Source of the DNA: Pseudomonadales bacterium
GTDB taxonomy: Bacteria > Pseudomonadota > Gammaproteobacteria > Pseudomonadales > Azotimanducaceae
NCBI GenBank assembly: GCA_024234635.1
Contig: JACKNX010000003.1
Coordinates: 1-64,000, forward strand
DNA length: 64,000 bases
Direction of reading: 5' to 3'
The number at the start of each line of letters is the position of its first letter. Positions within the stretch are counted from its first letter, which is position 1. Positions 42,317 through 51,711 of this stretch are shown here, piece by piece. The notes beneath the pieces were generated by a model. The model did not search any database. It saw only the letters and a program-made list of their open reading frames with translations, and had not been told where the DNA came from. The translations under genes and the position numbers were made by a program.

Positions 42317-43363
42317 ATGACCACTGATGCAACCGCCGCCGCACTCGCCGTCACGCTTCTCCTCAGCGCGAGCCTGACCGGGGTGCAACCGGCAGCCGCG
42401 GACACTTATTCCAGCGCAAATCGCAATACGCCAAAGCCATTTGACCAGGCTTCTCCAGCCTGTCAGCCGCTCGCTGAACGCTACCGTGCCGAAACCAGGG
42501 AAATCGAAGCGACTGCCGAACAGCTGCGGTCCACCACCTTTCCCGCCAGCCAGGCGGTAGTGAAGGAAGTAACCGCCCTTACCAGGAAGCGGGATGAGAC
42601 CCGCGAGGCGTACTTCACCTGCGAGCGCCTCGCAGGCGAGCAGAAGAGATCAGAAACACTTTCGGGAGGGGTCAGTCAGGAGGCCGCGACGCCGCGGGAG
42701 GAACCGGCAGCCATACAAACAAAGGAGCCCACACAGGGTTCCGCTACCAGTCCGCTGGATCTGCCGCCAATCCGCTTTTCACTGAGCGGCGAGCCACTGA
42801 ATGGCCCATCCGCCAGCGCGCCGGCTGCCGTTCCGGAAGCGACGTCCCCGCTGAAAGGGGAGGTCAGCACCGACGTAGTACCTTCCCCCGGCGCGCCTGC
42901 GGCAGACCGCGATACGCTGGTGCCTGACGATCGCGACACTCCCCCTCCCCTTTCTTCCCCTCCCCTTTCTTCCCCTCCCCCGGCCTCGCCGGGAGACCGG
43001 ACGCCTGTGACGGTGCTCGAGACAGGCGTGACTCTTGACGTGGCGGGTGATCCCGACGCGGGTTACCCGGCCGCGCAACCGGTCAGCCGGGTCTTTGTCA
43101 GCAACAGGCGGCACGTGATCACGACCACGGAAGACAAGCGCAGCGTGAGCACGTCCCTCAAAGTGAGAATCGTCGACTTCGACCTGCATGCGCAGGACTA
43201 CGAGACCACGGTGGTACTGGACGACAACGGTCGCTATGGGAGCGCCAGGGGATTCGTCTCCCGTGGCACTCAGCGTTTTGGCGTGCAGTCACTCATCACC
43301 CGCACAGGGCAGATCGATACATTGAGCGACATCGTCTGGCTGGATCTGTTCGAGTCTCCCTGA
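42317..43363 (+). CDS. exported proline-rich protein of unknown function
   Basis: 348 residues from the ATG at 42317, with AGGAGAGAGGA directly upstream. A signal peptide (LAVTLLLSASLTGVQPAAA) is followed by a short helical region (about 45-110, with a Cys at each end), a long low-complexity Pro/Ser/Asp linker and a compact C-terminal domain of about 110 residues (from VTVLETGVTLDVAGDPDAG to the end, rich in beta-strands such as QDYETTVVLDDNGRYG). No family was recognised. The gene has no partner on its strand and ends against a strong hairpin. Confidence 0.75.
   Translation: MTTDATAAALAVTLLLSASLTGVQPAAADTYSSANRNTPKPFDQASPACQPLAERYRAETREIEATAEQLRSTTFPASQAVVKEVTALTRKRDETREAYFTCERLAGEQKRSETLSGGVSQEAATPREEPAAIQTKEPTQGSATSPLDLPPIRFSLSGEPLNGPSASAPAAVPEATSPLKGEVSTDVVPSPGAPAADRDTLVPDDRDTPPPLSSPPLSSPPPASPGDRTPVTVLETGVTLDVAGDPDAGYPAAQPVSRVFVSNRRHVITTTEDKRSVSTSLKVRIVDFDLHAQDYETTVVLDDNGRYGSARGFVSRGTQRFGVQSLITRTGQIDTLSDIVWLDLFESP
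42946..42975 (+). repeat. 15-bp tandem repeat inside the proline-rich gene
   Basis: TCCCCTTTCTTCCCC occurs twice head to tail and keeps frame, encoding PPLSSPPLSSPP. A polypyrimidine repeat of a multiple of three allows length change without a frameshift. Confidence 0.7.
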
Positions 43364-43383
43364 CCGGCGGCGCGTGCCGCCGG
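43364..43383. terminator. strong GC hairpin between convergent genes
   Basis: CCGGCGGC-GCGT-GCCGCCGG, a perfect eight-base-pair stem, immediately follows the stop at 43363 and precedes the facing stop at 43399. Probable bidirectional terminator. Confidence 0.65.
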
Positions 43384-43398
43384 GTCTGACGGGAACGA

Positions 43399-44259
43399 TC
43401 AGGCAAGCGCTGGATCGTCCGCCTGCACCTGCACCAGTTCCAGATAGGAGTCCCTGAAGTAGACGAAGGACACATCACCACCGTCTGGAAACGCCTGCCG
43501 TGAGGCAGCCAGGGCACGCTGTTTGTCCGGCGCTCCGAGACGGAAGTGGGAATAGCCGGCTTCCAGGAAGATATCGTCCGTCCACCGCGGGGCAACATGT
43601 TCCCCGGTATTCGGTGTCAGCAGACCAATGGATATTCCGGGACGCTCCCGTCGCAGCATCGTGCAGTGCGCCAACCCGTGAAACGATCCGGCAGCAGCAG
43701 GAAGCACGCCGAAGTGCGCTTCGTAATCCCGCGCCGTTGCGTCGAGCGATGCAGGATCCGTCCAGACATAGATGACGTGATTGTCGGCGCGCGCCGTCTG
43801 CGTCGGCCCGAGTTCGATTCCCTGCCCGTTGGGACCGCGGAACAGAACCCAGTCATTCCGGCCACTCTCAAACGACTCGACCGCATCGCTGACAAGCGGA
43901 TGCACAAGTCCTTCGGCGCGGGCGCGTCGAAAAACGTCGACCGGATTGTGATGCGTGATACGGAACAGCGTGTCACCTATCCGCGGGCAGGGCGTCTGCG
44001 GCCGCTCGACGGCGCTGTAGGAGGTGAACGCGTCAAACTCCACGTAATCACTGTCGCCGGGCTGACCCCGCCGGCGGATGTACTGACGCCCCATTCCCGG
44101 ATACATGTTTTCGAGCAGCGGTTCAAAGCCGAGAATTTCCAGCAGCCTCAGTGTGCCCGCCAGCGCGCCGGTGGCGGGGATGCTCTTCTGATCCACGCCC
44201 TCCGGCGGCGGTGACTCGATGATGGTGGTGCCGTAATGGGCAATGCTGGGTGATGCCAT
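43399..44259 (-). CDS. VOC-superfamily (glyoxalase/dioxygenase-like) protein
   Basis: 286 residues from the ATG at 44259 with AGGGAGA eight bases upstream. Two vicinal-oxygen-chelate modules are visible: about 25-140 (LAGTLRLLEILGFEPLLE, then VLFRGPNGQGIELG) and about 148-280 (HVIYVWTDPASLDATARDYE, then YFRDSYLELVQVQ). Metal ligands would be the His/Glu residues at the ends of these strands. Possible activities include extradiol-type dioxygenase or isomerase; the substrate is unknown. It lies 52 bases after metY on the same strand. Confidence 0.85.
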   Translation of the reverse strand: MASPSIAHYGTTIIESPPPEGVDQKSIPATGALAGTLRLLEILGFEPLLENMYPGMGRQYIRRRGQPGDSDYVEFDAFTSYSAVERPQTPCPRIGDTLFRITHHNPVDVFRRARAEGLVHPLVSDAVESFESGRNDWVLFRGPNGQGIELGPTQTARADNHVIYVWTDPASLDATARDYEAHFGVLPAAAGSFHGLAHCTMLRRERPGISIGLLTPNTGEHVAPRWTDDIFLEAGYSHFRLGAPDKQRALAASRQAFPDGGDVSFVYFRDSYLELVQVQADDPALA

Positions 44260-44311
44260 GGTGTGTCTCCCTGATTGCTTGAAACCTGTTGCTGAACGAT
44301 GCTGCGTCGAC

Positions 44312-45586
44312 TCACCCCGCCGCCGCCAGTGCCTGGTCGAGGTCGCCGAGGATATCGTCGATATGCTCGATGCCCACACTCAGCCGGATGGCCTCCGGGG
44401 TCACACCAACGGCGCGCTGCTCGGCTTCCGTCAGCTGGCGGTGCGTCGTCGACGCCGGGTGACAGGCCAGCGACTTCGCATCGCCGATGTTCACCAACCG
44501 CTTGAACAGCTTCAGCGCGTCGTAGAACTTCACGCCCGCATCGAAGCCGCCCTTCACGCCGAACTGCAGAATGCCGGACGCGGAACCGCCCATGTACCGT
44601 TTCGCCAGTTCGTGGTGCGGATGCCCTTCCAGCCCCGCATAACTCACCCACGCCACCCCGGGATGGCTCTGCAGATGCTTCGCCACGGCGAGCGTATTGG
44701 CGCTGTGCCGCTCCATGCGCAGCCACAGCGTCTCGATGCCCTGGAGAATCTGGAACGCATTGAACGGCGCCAGTGCGGAACCGGTATTGCGCAGCGCCAC
44801 CGTACGCATGCGGCCGATGTAGGCCGCCGGCCCAAGCGCCTGTACGTACACCACGCCGTGATAGCTGGCCTCCGGCTGGTTGAACATGGGGTAGCGATCG
44901 GCGTGCTCGGCCCAGGGGAACTTACCGGAATCCACCACGATGCCGCCCAGCGTCGTGCCATGACCGCCCATGTACTTGGTCAGACTGTGCACCACGATAT
45001 CGATGCCGTGCTCGATGGGCTTGAGCAATGCCGGTGTCGCGACGGTGTTGTCCGCAATGGTGGCGATACCGTGGCGACGCGCCATGGCGGCAATGGCGGC
45101 CACATCGACGATGTTGCCGGCGGGATTGCCGATGGTTTCCATGTAGATGGCCTTCGTGCGGCCGTCAATGAGCTTCTCCAGCGCCGCCGGCGTGTCGTCG
45201 GTGGCGAACCGCACCTCGATGCCGAGCTTCGGCAACATGTGCGCGAACAGCGTGTAGGTGCCGCCGTAGAGTTGCGGCACGGAGACGATGTTGTCGCCAG
45301 CTTCGGCCAGATTGAGGATGGCATAGTGAATCGCCGAACTGCCGGCGGATACCGACAGCGCTCCGATGCCGCCTTCCAGCGCCGCGACACGCTGCTCGAG
45401 CACGTCACAGGTGGGATTCATCATGCGCGTGTAGATGTTGCCCGGCACCGCCAGGTTGAACAGGTCCGCGCCGTGCTGCGCGTTGTCGAATTCGTACGCC
45501 ACCGTCTGGTAGATCGGCACGGCCACGGAATGGGTCGTGGGCTCGCTCTGGTAGCCGGCGTGAATGGCGATGGTCTGGTCTTTCAA
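44312..45586 (-). CDS. metY: O-acetylhomoserine sulfhydrylase (aminocarboxypropyltransferase)
   Basis: 424 residues with a TTG start at 45586 (LKDQTIAIHAGYQSEP), which has GGGAGAG six bases upstream; the ATG at 45745 would overlap the divergent acyl-CoA dehydrogenase. The Cys/Met metabolism PLP enzyme family is clear: YTRMMNPTCDVLEQRVAALE, METIGNPAGNIVDV, the PLP-lysine motif HSLTKYMGGHG and RLSVGIEHIDDILGDLDQAL at the C-terminus. Length and the HAGYQSEPTTHSVAVPIYQT start are diagnostic of MetY. It makes homocysteine from O-acetylhomoserine and sulphide. A VOC-protein gene follows. Confidence 0.95.
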   Translation of the reverse strand: MKDQTIAIHAGYQSEPTTHSVAVPIYQTVAYEFDNAQHGADLFNLAVPGNIYTRMMNPTCDVLEQRVAALEGGIGALSVSAGSSAIHYAILNLAEAGDNIVSVPQLYGGTYTLFAHMLPKLGIEVRFATDDTPAALEKLIDGRTKAIYMETIGNPAGNIVDVAAIAAMARRHGIATIADNTVATPALLKPIEHGIDIVVHSLTKYMGGHGTTLGGIVVDSGKFPWAEHADRYPMFNQPEASYHGVVYVQALGPAAYIGRMRTVALRNTGSALAPFNAFQILQGIETLWLRMERHSANTLAVAKHLQSHPGVAWVSYAGLEGHPHHELAKRYMGGSASGILQFGVKGGFDAGVKFYDALKLFKRLVNIGDAKSLACHPASTTHRQLTEAEQRAVGVTPEAIRLSVGIEHIDDILGDLDQALAAAG

Positions 45587-45745
45587 GGCGTCTCTCCCGT
45601 CAGTTGCCGGCCGCATCGGTCGCGCGGCGCAGGTTTCGTGCATTCTGCCGCAACGCTGGCGCCATGCGGTACCATTGCCCGCTGCCTGCGGCCACGCGAC
45701 ACGGCGGACCGCCAGCCACCGATTCAATTCCAGGGGGACCACCAC

Positions 45746-46942
45746 ATGGACCTGTCATACGGCCCGAAATACGAGGCGTTCCGGGAAGAGGTACGCGCCT
45801 TTCTGCGCACCCATGGCCACAAATCGCCCAAAACCACGAAGCTGAAGGCGCCGGAATTGCTCGACTGGCAGGCGTTGCTCATCGAAAACGGCTACGCCGC
45901 CCGCACCATTCCGAAGGAGTACGGCGGCTACGGCGCCGAGCCGGATATTCTCAAGTCGCGCATCATCGCCGAGGAATTTGCCGCCGCGCAGGTGAGTTCG
46001 GGCATGGGCGGCCAGGGCATCTCCATGCTGGTGCCGACCCTGCTGGAGATGGGGACCGAAGCCCAGAAACGCGAATTCATTCCTCCCACCATCCGCGGTG
46101 AGATGGTGTGGTGCCAGGGTTATTCCGAGCCCGGCGCCGGCAGCGACCTCGCCAGCCTGCGTACGGCAGGCAAACTCGACGGCGACCACTGGGTGGTGAA
46201 CGGCCAGAAGATCTGGACCTCCACGGCCCACCTGGCCGATTGGATATTCTGCCTGGTGCGCACCGAACCTGATGCACCGAAGCACAAGGGCATCTCCTTC
46301 CTGCTGTTTCGCATGGACACCCCCGGTATCGAAATCCGGCCGCTCGTCGACATGACGATGAACCGCAATTTCAACGAAGTGTTCTTCACCGATGTGCGCG
46401 TGCCCAAGGATCAGATGGTTGGCGCACGGGGTCAGGGCTGGCAGGTGGCCAATTCCATCCTCGGTTTCGAGCGCGACTCACTGGGCGATCCCAACGCCAC
46501 ACTGGGCCGCCTGAATCGCCTGCTCGCCCTCATGCAGGAAGAAACCGTGGACGGCGCCCGCGTAATCGACAATGGCGCGCTGCGCGACCGGGCCATGCGC
46601 ATCCAGGGGCGTGTGATGGCAATGCGCTTCAACGAACTGAGGGTGCTGTCCGCCAAGGTGAACGGCAGGAACGACGCGCAACTGGCACGCCTGATCGGCA
46701 AACTGCAGGGTACGGAGCTGCGCCACGCGCTGGAGCAACTTGGCATCGATGCCATGGGTGAGGTCGGCACCAGCTACGCGGACAATCCCTATCTCAGGGA
46801 CGGCGGCAGCTGGCAGTACCACTTCATGTTCTTCCTCGGGCTCATCATCGGCGGTGGCACATCGCAGATTCAGAAGAACATCATCAGCGAGCGGGGCCTC
46901 GGCATGCCACGCGAACCGAAACTCGCGAAGGAGCAGAAATAA
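45746..46942 (+). CDS. acyl-CoA dehydrogenase (alpha-type subunit of a pair)
   Basis: 398 residues from the ATG at 45746 with AGGGGG eight bases upstream. Family segments include WCQGYSEPGAGSDLASLRT, GQKIWTSTAHLADWIFCLVRT and GTSQIQKNIISERGLGMPRE. It resembles the larger, catalytically competent subunit of heterotetrameric dehydrogenases of the ChsE/FadE26-29 type that act on steroid or other bulky CoA esters. The smaller partner gene begins two bases after its stop. The first gene of an operon with that partner and lon. Confidence 0.94.
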   Translation: MDLSYGPKYEAFREEVRAFLRTHGHKSPKTTKLKAPELLDWQALLIENGYAARTIPKEYGGYGAEPDILKSRIIAEEFAAAQVSSGMGGQGISMLVPTLLEMGTEAQKREFIPPTIRGEMVWCQGYSEPGAGSDLASLRTAGKLDGDHWVVNGQKIWTSTAHLADWIFCLVRTEPDAPKHKGISFLLFRMDTPGIEIRPLVDMTMNRNFNEVFFTDVRVPKDQMVGARGQGWQVANSILGFERDSLGDPNATLGRLNRLLALMQEETVDGARVIDNGALRDRAMRIQGRVMAMRFNELRVLSAKVNGRNDAQLARLIGKLQGTELRHALEQLGIDAMGEVGTSYADNPYLRDGGSWQYHFMFFLGLIIGGGTSQIQKNIISERGLGMPREPKLAKEQK

Positions 46943-46944
46943 CC

Positions 46945-48009
46945 ATGGAATTCGGGCTTTCCGAAGAACAGACACTCCTGGTCGACACCGTCAACCGGTT
47001 CCTGGACGACGCATCGCCACTGGATCGGGTGCGCAAGTTCGCAGCGGATCCGAACGACACGGACATCTGGCAAGGGCTGGTGGATATCGGCATCAGCGGT
47101 CTGCTTGTGAGCGAGGACGCCGGCGGCACGGGCCTGCGGCACGTGGAAGCGGCGCTCGTGGCCGAAGCGCTCGGCAATCACGTCACACCCTCCCCCTACC
47201 TCGGCAGCGCCGTGGTGCTGCCTTCCGTACTGAACGCCACCGACCCCGGCGCCACGCTGCTGGGTGAACTGGCAGCGGGCAAAGTGCGTTGTGGGCTGGC
47301 GCTCAGCGGCGCCACCGGTGCCCGGGCGGGCACCGCGGTGGTTGCCCGCAACGGCAGGCTCACCGGCAAGGTCGCGTTCGTGCTGGACTACCCCGCCAGC
47401 GTCTACCTGGTGGCTGATGCCGCCGGCTCCCTGCATCTGGTGGACGCCAACGCCTCCGGGCTTTCGCATCGACGTCTCACCACCGTGGATGCCAGTCGTC
47501 CCGTGGGGGAAATTGTTCTGGCCGACAGCCCGGCCACGTGCCTGTCAAATGACCCTGAGGTGCTTGCCCGCGCACTCGACGTGGCGCGCGTGATGCTGGC
47601 GGCTGATACCCTGGGCGCTGCGCAGAACATGCTGGATCAGGCCGTCGCCTACGCACTGCAACGGGAGCAGTTCGACCGGCCCATTGCCACGTTTCAGGCC
47701 GTGAAGCACATGTGCGCCGAAATGGCTGCCGATCTGGAGCCGTGCCGCGCGTTCGTGTGGTATGCGGCACACGCGCTCGACGAACTGCCGGACGAAGCAC
47801 GTCTGACAGCCTGTCATCTCAAGGCACATATCGCCGAGGTGGGACAATTTGTGAGCAAGACCGCCACCGAAGTGCACGGCGGCATGGGTTTTACGGACCT
47901 CGTCGGCCTGCACTACTGGTTCAAACGCATCGGCCTCAACCGACAGGTACTGGGTACGCCGGAATGGCTGCGGGATGAAGCCGCGCGCCTCCAGGGGCTG
48001 GTTGCCTGA
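46945..48009 (+). CDS. acyl-CoA dehydrogenase (small subunit of a pair)
   Basis: 354 residues, shorter than typical dehydrogenases. MEFGLSEEQTLLVDTVNRFL opens the N-terminal helical domain and REQFDRPIATFQAVKHMCAEMA and TEVHGGMGFTDLVGLHYWFK close the C-terminal one; the middle strand domain is reduced and lacks the usual T-x-P-x-A-G-S-D FAD motif. That pattern fits the non-FAD-binding or half-site subunit of alpha2beta2 steroid-type enzymes. It overlaps nothing but lies two bases after the first subunit and two bases before lon. Confidence 0.92.
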   Translation: MEFGLSEEQTLLVDTVNRFLDDASPLDRVRKFAADPNDTDIWQGLVDIGISGLLVSEDAGGTGLRHVEAALVAEALGNHVTPSPYLGSAVVLPSVLNATDPGATLLGELAAGKVRCGLALSGATGARAGTAVVARNGRLTGKVAFVLDYPASVYLVADAAGSLHLVDANASGLSHRRLTTVDASRPVGEIVLADSPATCLSNDPEVLARALDVARVMLAADTLGAAQNMLDQAVAYALQREQFDRPIATFQAVKHMCAEMAADLEPCRAFVWYAAHALDELPDEARLTACHLKAHIAEVGQFVSKTATEVHGGMGFTDLVGLHYWFKRIGLNRQVLGTPEWLRDEAARLQGLVA

Positions 48010-48011
48010 CG

Positions 48012-50339
48012 ATGACAGACTCCGATTTGTTGTCCCCGCTGCCCATCCTGCCGCTCAAGGACACGGTGGTATTCCCGCACATTGTCGCGCCGCTGGCGGT
48101 GGGACGCGCACGTTCGTTGGCGGCGATCCAGACCGCTGCTGATGCGTCACGCACCTTTCTTGCCGTGGCCCAGCGCGACGGAGAGGTGGAAGACCCCTCC
48201 CTGGAGCAGCTTTATCCCGTCGGCACACTTGTCACAATCAACCGCATCGAGAAACGCAAACAGGGCGCGCAGGTGCTGGTGGAAGGCGAACAGCGCGTAC
48301 GGCTGCTCATCGCGGGCGACACGGATGGCTATCTGAGCGCGCACTACGAACCGTTACCCGTGCTCACCATGCCTGAAACGGGGACGGAAGCCGCCGAGGT
48401 GGACGCCCTGTTGCGCGAAAATCGTCAACTTGCGCAACGCATCGCCCTGCTCTACGACCAGGAAAACGGCCGGCAGGTTTATGAGCAACTGGTGGGCGGC
48501 ATCGCCGACCCCATCGCGCAGATGTATCGCATCGCCTCACTGGCCAACCTGTCCGTGGAACAGGAGCAGAACGTCCTCGAGCAGGACAGCACGCCGGCGT
48601 TGATGCAGGTCATCCACGAAATTCTGCAGCACGAGCTTCGCGTGACCGAACTGCGCCGCCAGATCGCGGAAAAGGCGCAAACGGACATCGAGGGCCAGCA
48701 ACGTGAACATGTATTGCGCCAGCAGAAGAAGGCCATCGAACAGGCGCTGGGTGAGAGCGAGGACAGCGACGACCTGGACGAGCTGAAAGCACAGCTGGAC
48801 ACCGCGGATCTGCCGGAGAAAGTGCGCACCGAGGTCAACCGCGAGCTCAAGCGCCTGAAGCGGATGTCCGCCAACGCCGCGGACTACCAGGTGGCGCGCA
48901 GCTACCTGGAGCTGATCGCGGAACTGCCCTGGCATGACGCCACCGAAGACAAGCTGGACCTCGGTAATGCCCAGAAAGTGCTGGACGAAGACCACTACGG
49001 GCTGACCGACGTGAAGGAGCGCATTCTCGAAACGCTTGCGGTGATGCAACTGAACCCGGAGGCCAAGGCGCCCATCATGTGCCTCGTTGGTCCACCGGGT
49101 GTCGGCAAGACCAGCCTCGGCCAGTCCATCGCCCGCGCCATGGGTCGCAAGTTCGAGCGCCTGAGCCTGGGGGGTCTGCACGACGAGGCGGAACTGCGTG
49201 GCCATCGCCGCACCTACATCGGTGCGATGCCCGGTCGGATCGTGCAGGCCGTGCGCCGCGCCGGCGTCACGAACCCGGTGATCATGCTCGACGAAATCGA
49301 CAAACTCGGGCGGGACTTTCGCGGCGATCCCGCGGCAGCGCTGATGGAAATCCTGGATCCGGCGCAGAACAGGGAGTTCCAGGACAATTACCTGAACCTG
49401 CCATACGACCTGTCGCGTGTACTGTTCCTCACCACAGCCAATGCCCTGGACGGTATTCCCCGCCCCTTGCTCGATCGCATGGAAGTGCTGGAACTGTCTG
49501 GCTACAGCGACCTGGAAAAACAGGCCATCGCACGGCAGTACCTGATACCCCGCCAGCGCGATGAAGCCGGACTGAAAGACGACCAGTTCCTGCTCACTGA
49601 AGAGGCGCTGCATTTCCTCGTCCGCCGCTACACGCGTGAGGCCGGTGTACGCGAACTGGAGCGCACCCTGGGACGCCTGGCGCGCAAACGGGCACGGATG
49701 GTCGTGGAAGGTCACGAATCGCTACCCACACTGGATGCCGCCCGGGTACGCGAACTGCTTGGACCGGAACGCTTCAAGGGCGAGCGCAACCGCACGGGCA
49801 TGCGTCCGGGCATCGCCACGGGGCTGGCCTGGACGGAGGTCGGCGGCGACGTCCTGTACGTGGAAGTGTCGCTCACCCACAAGGACGAAAAGGTAATCCT
49901 CACCGGCCACCTCGGGCAGGTGATGCAGGAGTCGGCCCGCGCCGCGCGCAGTCACGTATGGGCCGCGGCAGAGTCGCTGGGGATCGATCGTGCCCGCATC
50001 GAGAACACCGGCGTGCACGTACACGTTCCCGAAGGCGCCGTCCCCAAGGACGGCCCTTCGGCTGGCGTCACCATTGCCACGGCCATGGTCTCCGCCTATC
50101 TGGACCGCCCGGTGCGCAGCGATATCGCCATGACCGGCGAGTTGACGCTGGCGGGCCTGGTGTTACCCGTGGGCGGCATCAAGGAAAAAGTACTGGCGGC
50201 GCATCGTACGGGCATCCGGCACGTGCTGCTGCCACGCGAGAACGAAGCCGATCTGGAGAAGCTGCCCGACTCCGTGCGGGAAGAGATGACGTTCACCCTG
50301 CTCGACACCCTGGAACAGGCGCTTGCCGCGGCACTGTAA
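48012..50339 (+). CDS. lon: ATP-dependent Lon protease
   Basis: 775 residues (E. coli Lon 784). The LON substrate-binding domain starts LPILPLKDTVVFPHIVAPL, the AAA+ module has Walker A GPPGVGKT at 360-367 and Walker B VIMLDEIDKLG, and the protease domain holds the Ser-Lys dyad S683 (PKDGPSAG) and K724 (GGIKEKVLAAHR). It degrades misfolded and regulatory proteins in the cytoplasm. Unusually it is not next to clpX or hupB; it starts two bases after an acyl-CoA dehydrogenase gene. A second lon copy at the usual site elsewhere in the genome is therefore possible. Confidence 0.97.
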   Translation: MTDSDLLSPLPILPLKDTVVFPHIVAPLAVGRARSLAAIQTAADASRTFLAVAQRDGEVEDPSLEQLYPVGTLVTINRIEKRKQGAQVLVEGEQRVRLLIAGDTDGYLSAHYEPLPVLTMPETGTEAAEVDALLRENRQLAQRIALLYDQENGRQVYEQLVGGIADPIAQMYRIASLANLSVEQEQNVLEQDSTPALMQVIHEILQHELRVTELRRQIAEKAQTDIEGQQREHVLRQQKKAIEQALGESEDSDDLDELKAQLDTADLPEKVRTEVNRELKRLKRMSANAADYQVARSYLELIAELPWHDATEDKLDLGNAQKVLDEDHYGLTDVKERILETLAVMQLNPEAKAPIMCLVGPPGVGKTSLGQSIARAMGRKFERLSLGGLHDEAELRGHRRTYIGAMPGRIVQAVRRAGVTNPVIMLDEIDKLGRDFRGDPAAALMEILDPAQNREFQDNYLNLPYDLSRVLFLTTANALDGIPRPLLDRMEVLELSGYSDLEKQAIARQYLIPRQRDEAGLKDDQFLLTEEALHFLVRRYTREAGVRELERTLGRLARKRARMVVEGHESLPTLDAARVRELLGPERFKGERNRTGMRPGIATGLAWTEVGGDVLYVEVSLTHKDEKVILTGHLGQVMQESARAARSHVWAAAESLGIDRARIENTGVHVHVPEGAVPKDGPSAGVTIATAMVSAYLDRPVRSDIAMTGELTLAGLVLPVGGIKEKVLAAHRTGIRHVLLPRENEADLEKLPDSVREEMTFTLLDTLEQALAAAL

Positions 50340-50376
50340 GAGGTGCTGAAAGAGGTGCTGCAAGCGGTGCCGCAAG
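50340..50376 (+). repeat. three imperfect 12-bp repeats after lon
   Basis: AGGTGCTGAAAG, AGGTGCTGCAAG and CGGTGCCGCAAG follow one another directly after the lon stop. The period of 12 keeps the lon frame, so a lon C-terminus extended by a repeat may have been cut by the stop; this is only suggestive. Confidence 0.5.
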
Positions 50377-50525
50377 TGACACAGGACAAGCGCGGCAACT
50401 GTTGCGTACCCGGCGCTTGCCTGCCAGCACGGGAGACAGTATCAATGCAGGCACGATAGCGCCCATTGGCACCCTGACGTTCCGTGCACGTTGAGGGGAA
50501 CGACGACAGGAATGGAACCCTTCTC

Positions 50526-51233
50526 ATGCGGAACATCTTCACCCTGCTGCTGATTCTGGCCTGCCCCGCCGCACTGGCTGACGACATCAACTGGATCGTC
50601 AGTGGCCGTCTCACCGCCGGTTATGCCTACATGGACAACAGCAGTCACGGCGGCACCCTGGGCACGGGCACCAGAATCGGCAATTTCGTGGACGGAGAGC
50701 TGACGGACAGGAATGTCGACGATGCGACCAACGGCATCGGAATTGCCCTGGGCCGGCAGTTCGGGAACTGGCGCGTGGAGAGCGAACTCACCTGGCGTTA
50801 CCGCTCTGACTGGGATCTCTCGGCGCCGTCACCGGCAATCAACACCGTAACCAACCTCTTCACCAACTTCAGCACCACGACGCTGCTGTTCAGCGGCATC
50901 TACGAGGGACGGCTGGGACAACACTGGACCTGGGAAGCCGGCGCTGGTGCCGGTGTGGCCATGAAAGTCATGGACGGCGAATTCATCGAACGTGGCGTGC
51001 AAACCGATGGCACCGATTTCGTGGCCAACGATACGCGCGCCCGTCTGGACCTCGCCTGGCAGGCGCTCATCGGCGTCAGCCGGCGGCTGGGCGATCACTG
51101 GACGGCAAATCTGCGCTACCGCTACGCGGACCTGGGCGAACTGAGAATCGGTCCCTACCCGCAGCGGCCGGCACATCTGCATGCGGACCTGTCCCTGCAC
51201 GAGCTGGTGCTGGGCTTCGACCGCAGTCTGTAG
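50526..51233 (+). CDS. outer-membrane beta-barrel protein (OmpW/opacity-like)
   Basis: 235 residues from the ATG at 50526; the earlier start at 50484 would hide the signal peptide (NIFTLLLILACPAALA). After it comes a series of amphipathic strands alternating with short turns (WIVSGRLTAGYAYMD, WRVESELTWRYRSDWD, GIYEGRLGQHWTWEAGAGAG, WTANLRYRYADLGELRIG), the layout of small eight-stranded barrels. The protein ends ELVLGFDRSL rather than with an aromatic residue, which is atypical. No specific family or substrate was recognised. It follows lon by 186 bases. Confidence 0.75.
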   Translation: MRNIFTLLLILACPAALADDINWIVSGRLTAGYAYMDNSSHGGTLGTGTRIGNFVDGELTDRNVDDATNGIGIALGRQFGNWRVESELTWRYRSDWDLSAPSPAINTVTNLFTNFSTTTLLFSGIYEGRLGQHWTWEAGAGAGVAMKVMDGEFIERGVQTDGTDFVANDTRARLDLAWQALIGVSRRLGDHWTANLRYRYADLGELRIGPYPQRPAHLHADLSLHELVLGFDRSL

Positions 51234-51345
51234 CGTCCGTCGGTTCCGTGCCATACTCCGGCACGATCCGCTGCTGACCGCCACCCGTGCACCGGGACGT
51301 CGCACAGCGCGGACCACCAACCGAACCAATTGCAGGAGAATTCGC

Positions 51346-51642
51346 ATGAGCGCAGACGGCACCTGGAACACCACCATGAACACCCCGATGGGCGCGCAAC
51401 AGGGCACGCTCACCATTACCACAAGCGGCGGCACGCTTACCGGCAAGCTCAAGGGTGCGCAGGGCGAACTCGAACTGCTGGATGGCAAGGTGGATGGCAA
51501 CAATGTGTCCTGGAAGGCGAACATCACTTCTCCCATGGCCATCACACTGGAATTCAGCGCCACGGTGGATGGCGACGCCATGAACGGCAACGTGAAGCTG
51601 GGCATGTTCGGCAACTCTTCCTTCAGTGGCACCCGCGCCTGA
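51346..51642 (+). CDS. small conserved beta-rich protein of unknown function
   Basis: 98 residues from the ATG at 51346 with AGGAGA seven bases upstream. The protein is Gly/Thr/Asn-rich with alternating strands (GTWNTTMNTPMGAQQGTLTI, GTLTGKLKGAQGELELLDGK, NGNVKLGMFGNSSFSGTR) and no signal peptide. Similar short 'TPMG..' proteins occur beside acyl-CoA genes in many proteobacteria; the function is unknown. It lies 69 bases before the carboxyltransferase gene on the same strand and may share its transcript. Confidence 0.8.
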   Translation: MSADGTWNTTMNTPMGAQQGTLTITTSGGTLTGKLKGAQGELELLDGKVDGNNVSWKANITSPMAITLEFSATVDGDAMNGNVKLGMFGNSSFSGTRA

Positions 51643-51711
51643 AGAACCTGCCCGGACGAGCATGCGCCGTCCGGGCCTTCACCCCGACGACAGACACAGC
51701 TGGTAGCCCCG

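Noticed and set aside
44243..45745. 501 codons upstream of the acyl-CoA dehydrogenase in its frame
   Set aside because: They run antisense to metY; the true start at 45746 has a ribosome-binding site and the family N-terminus.
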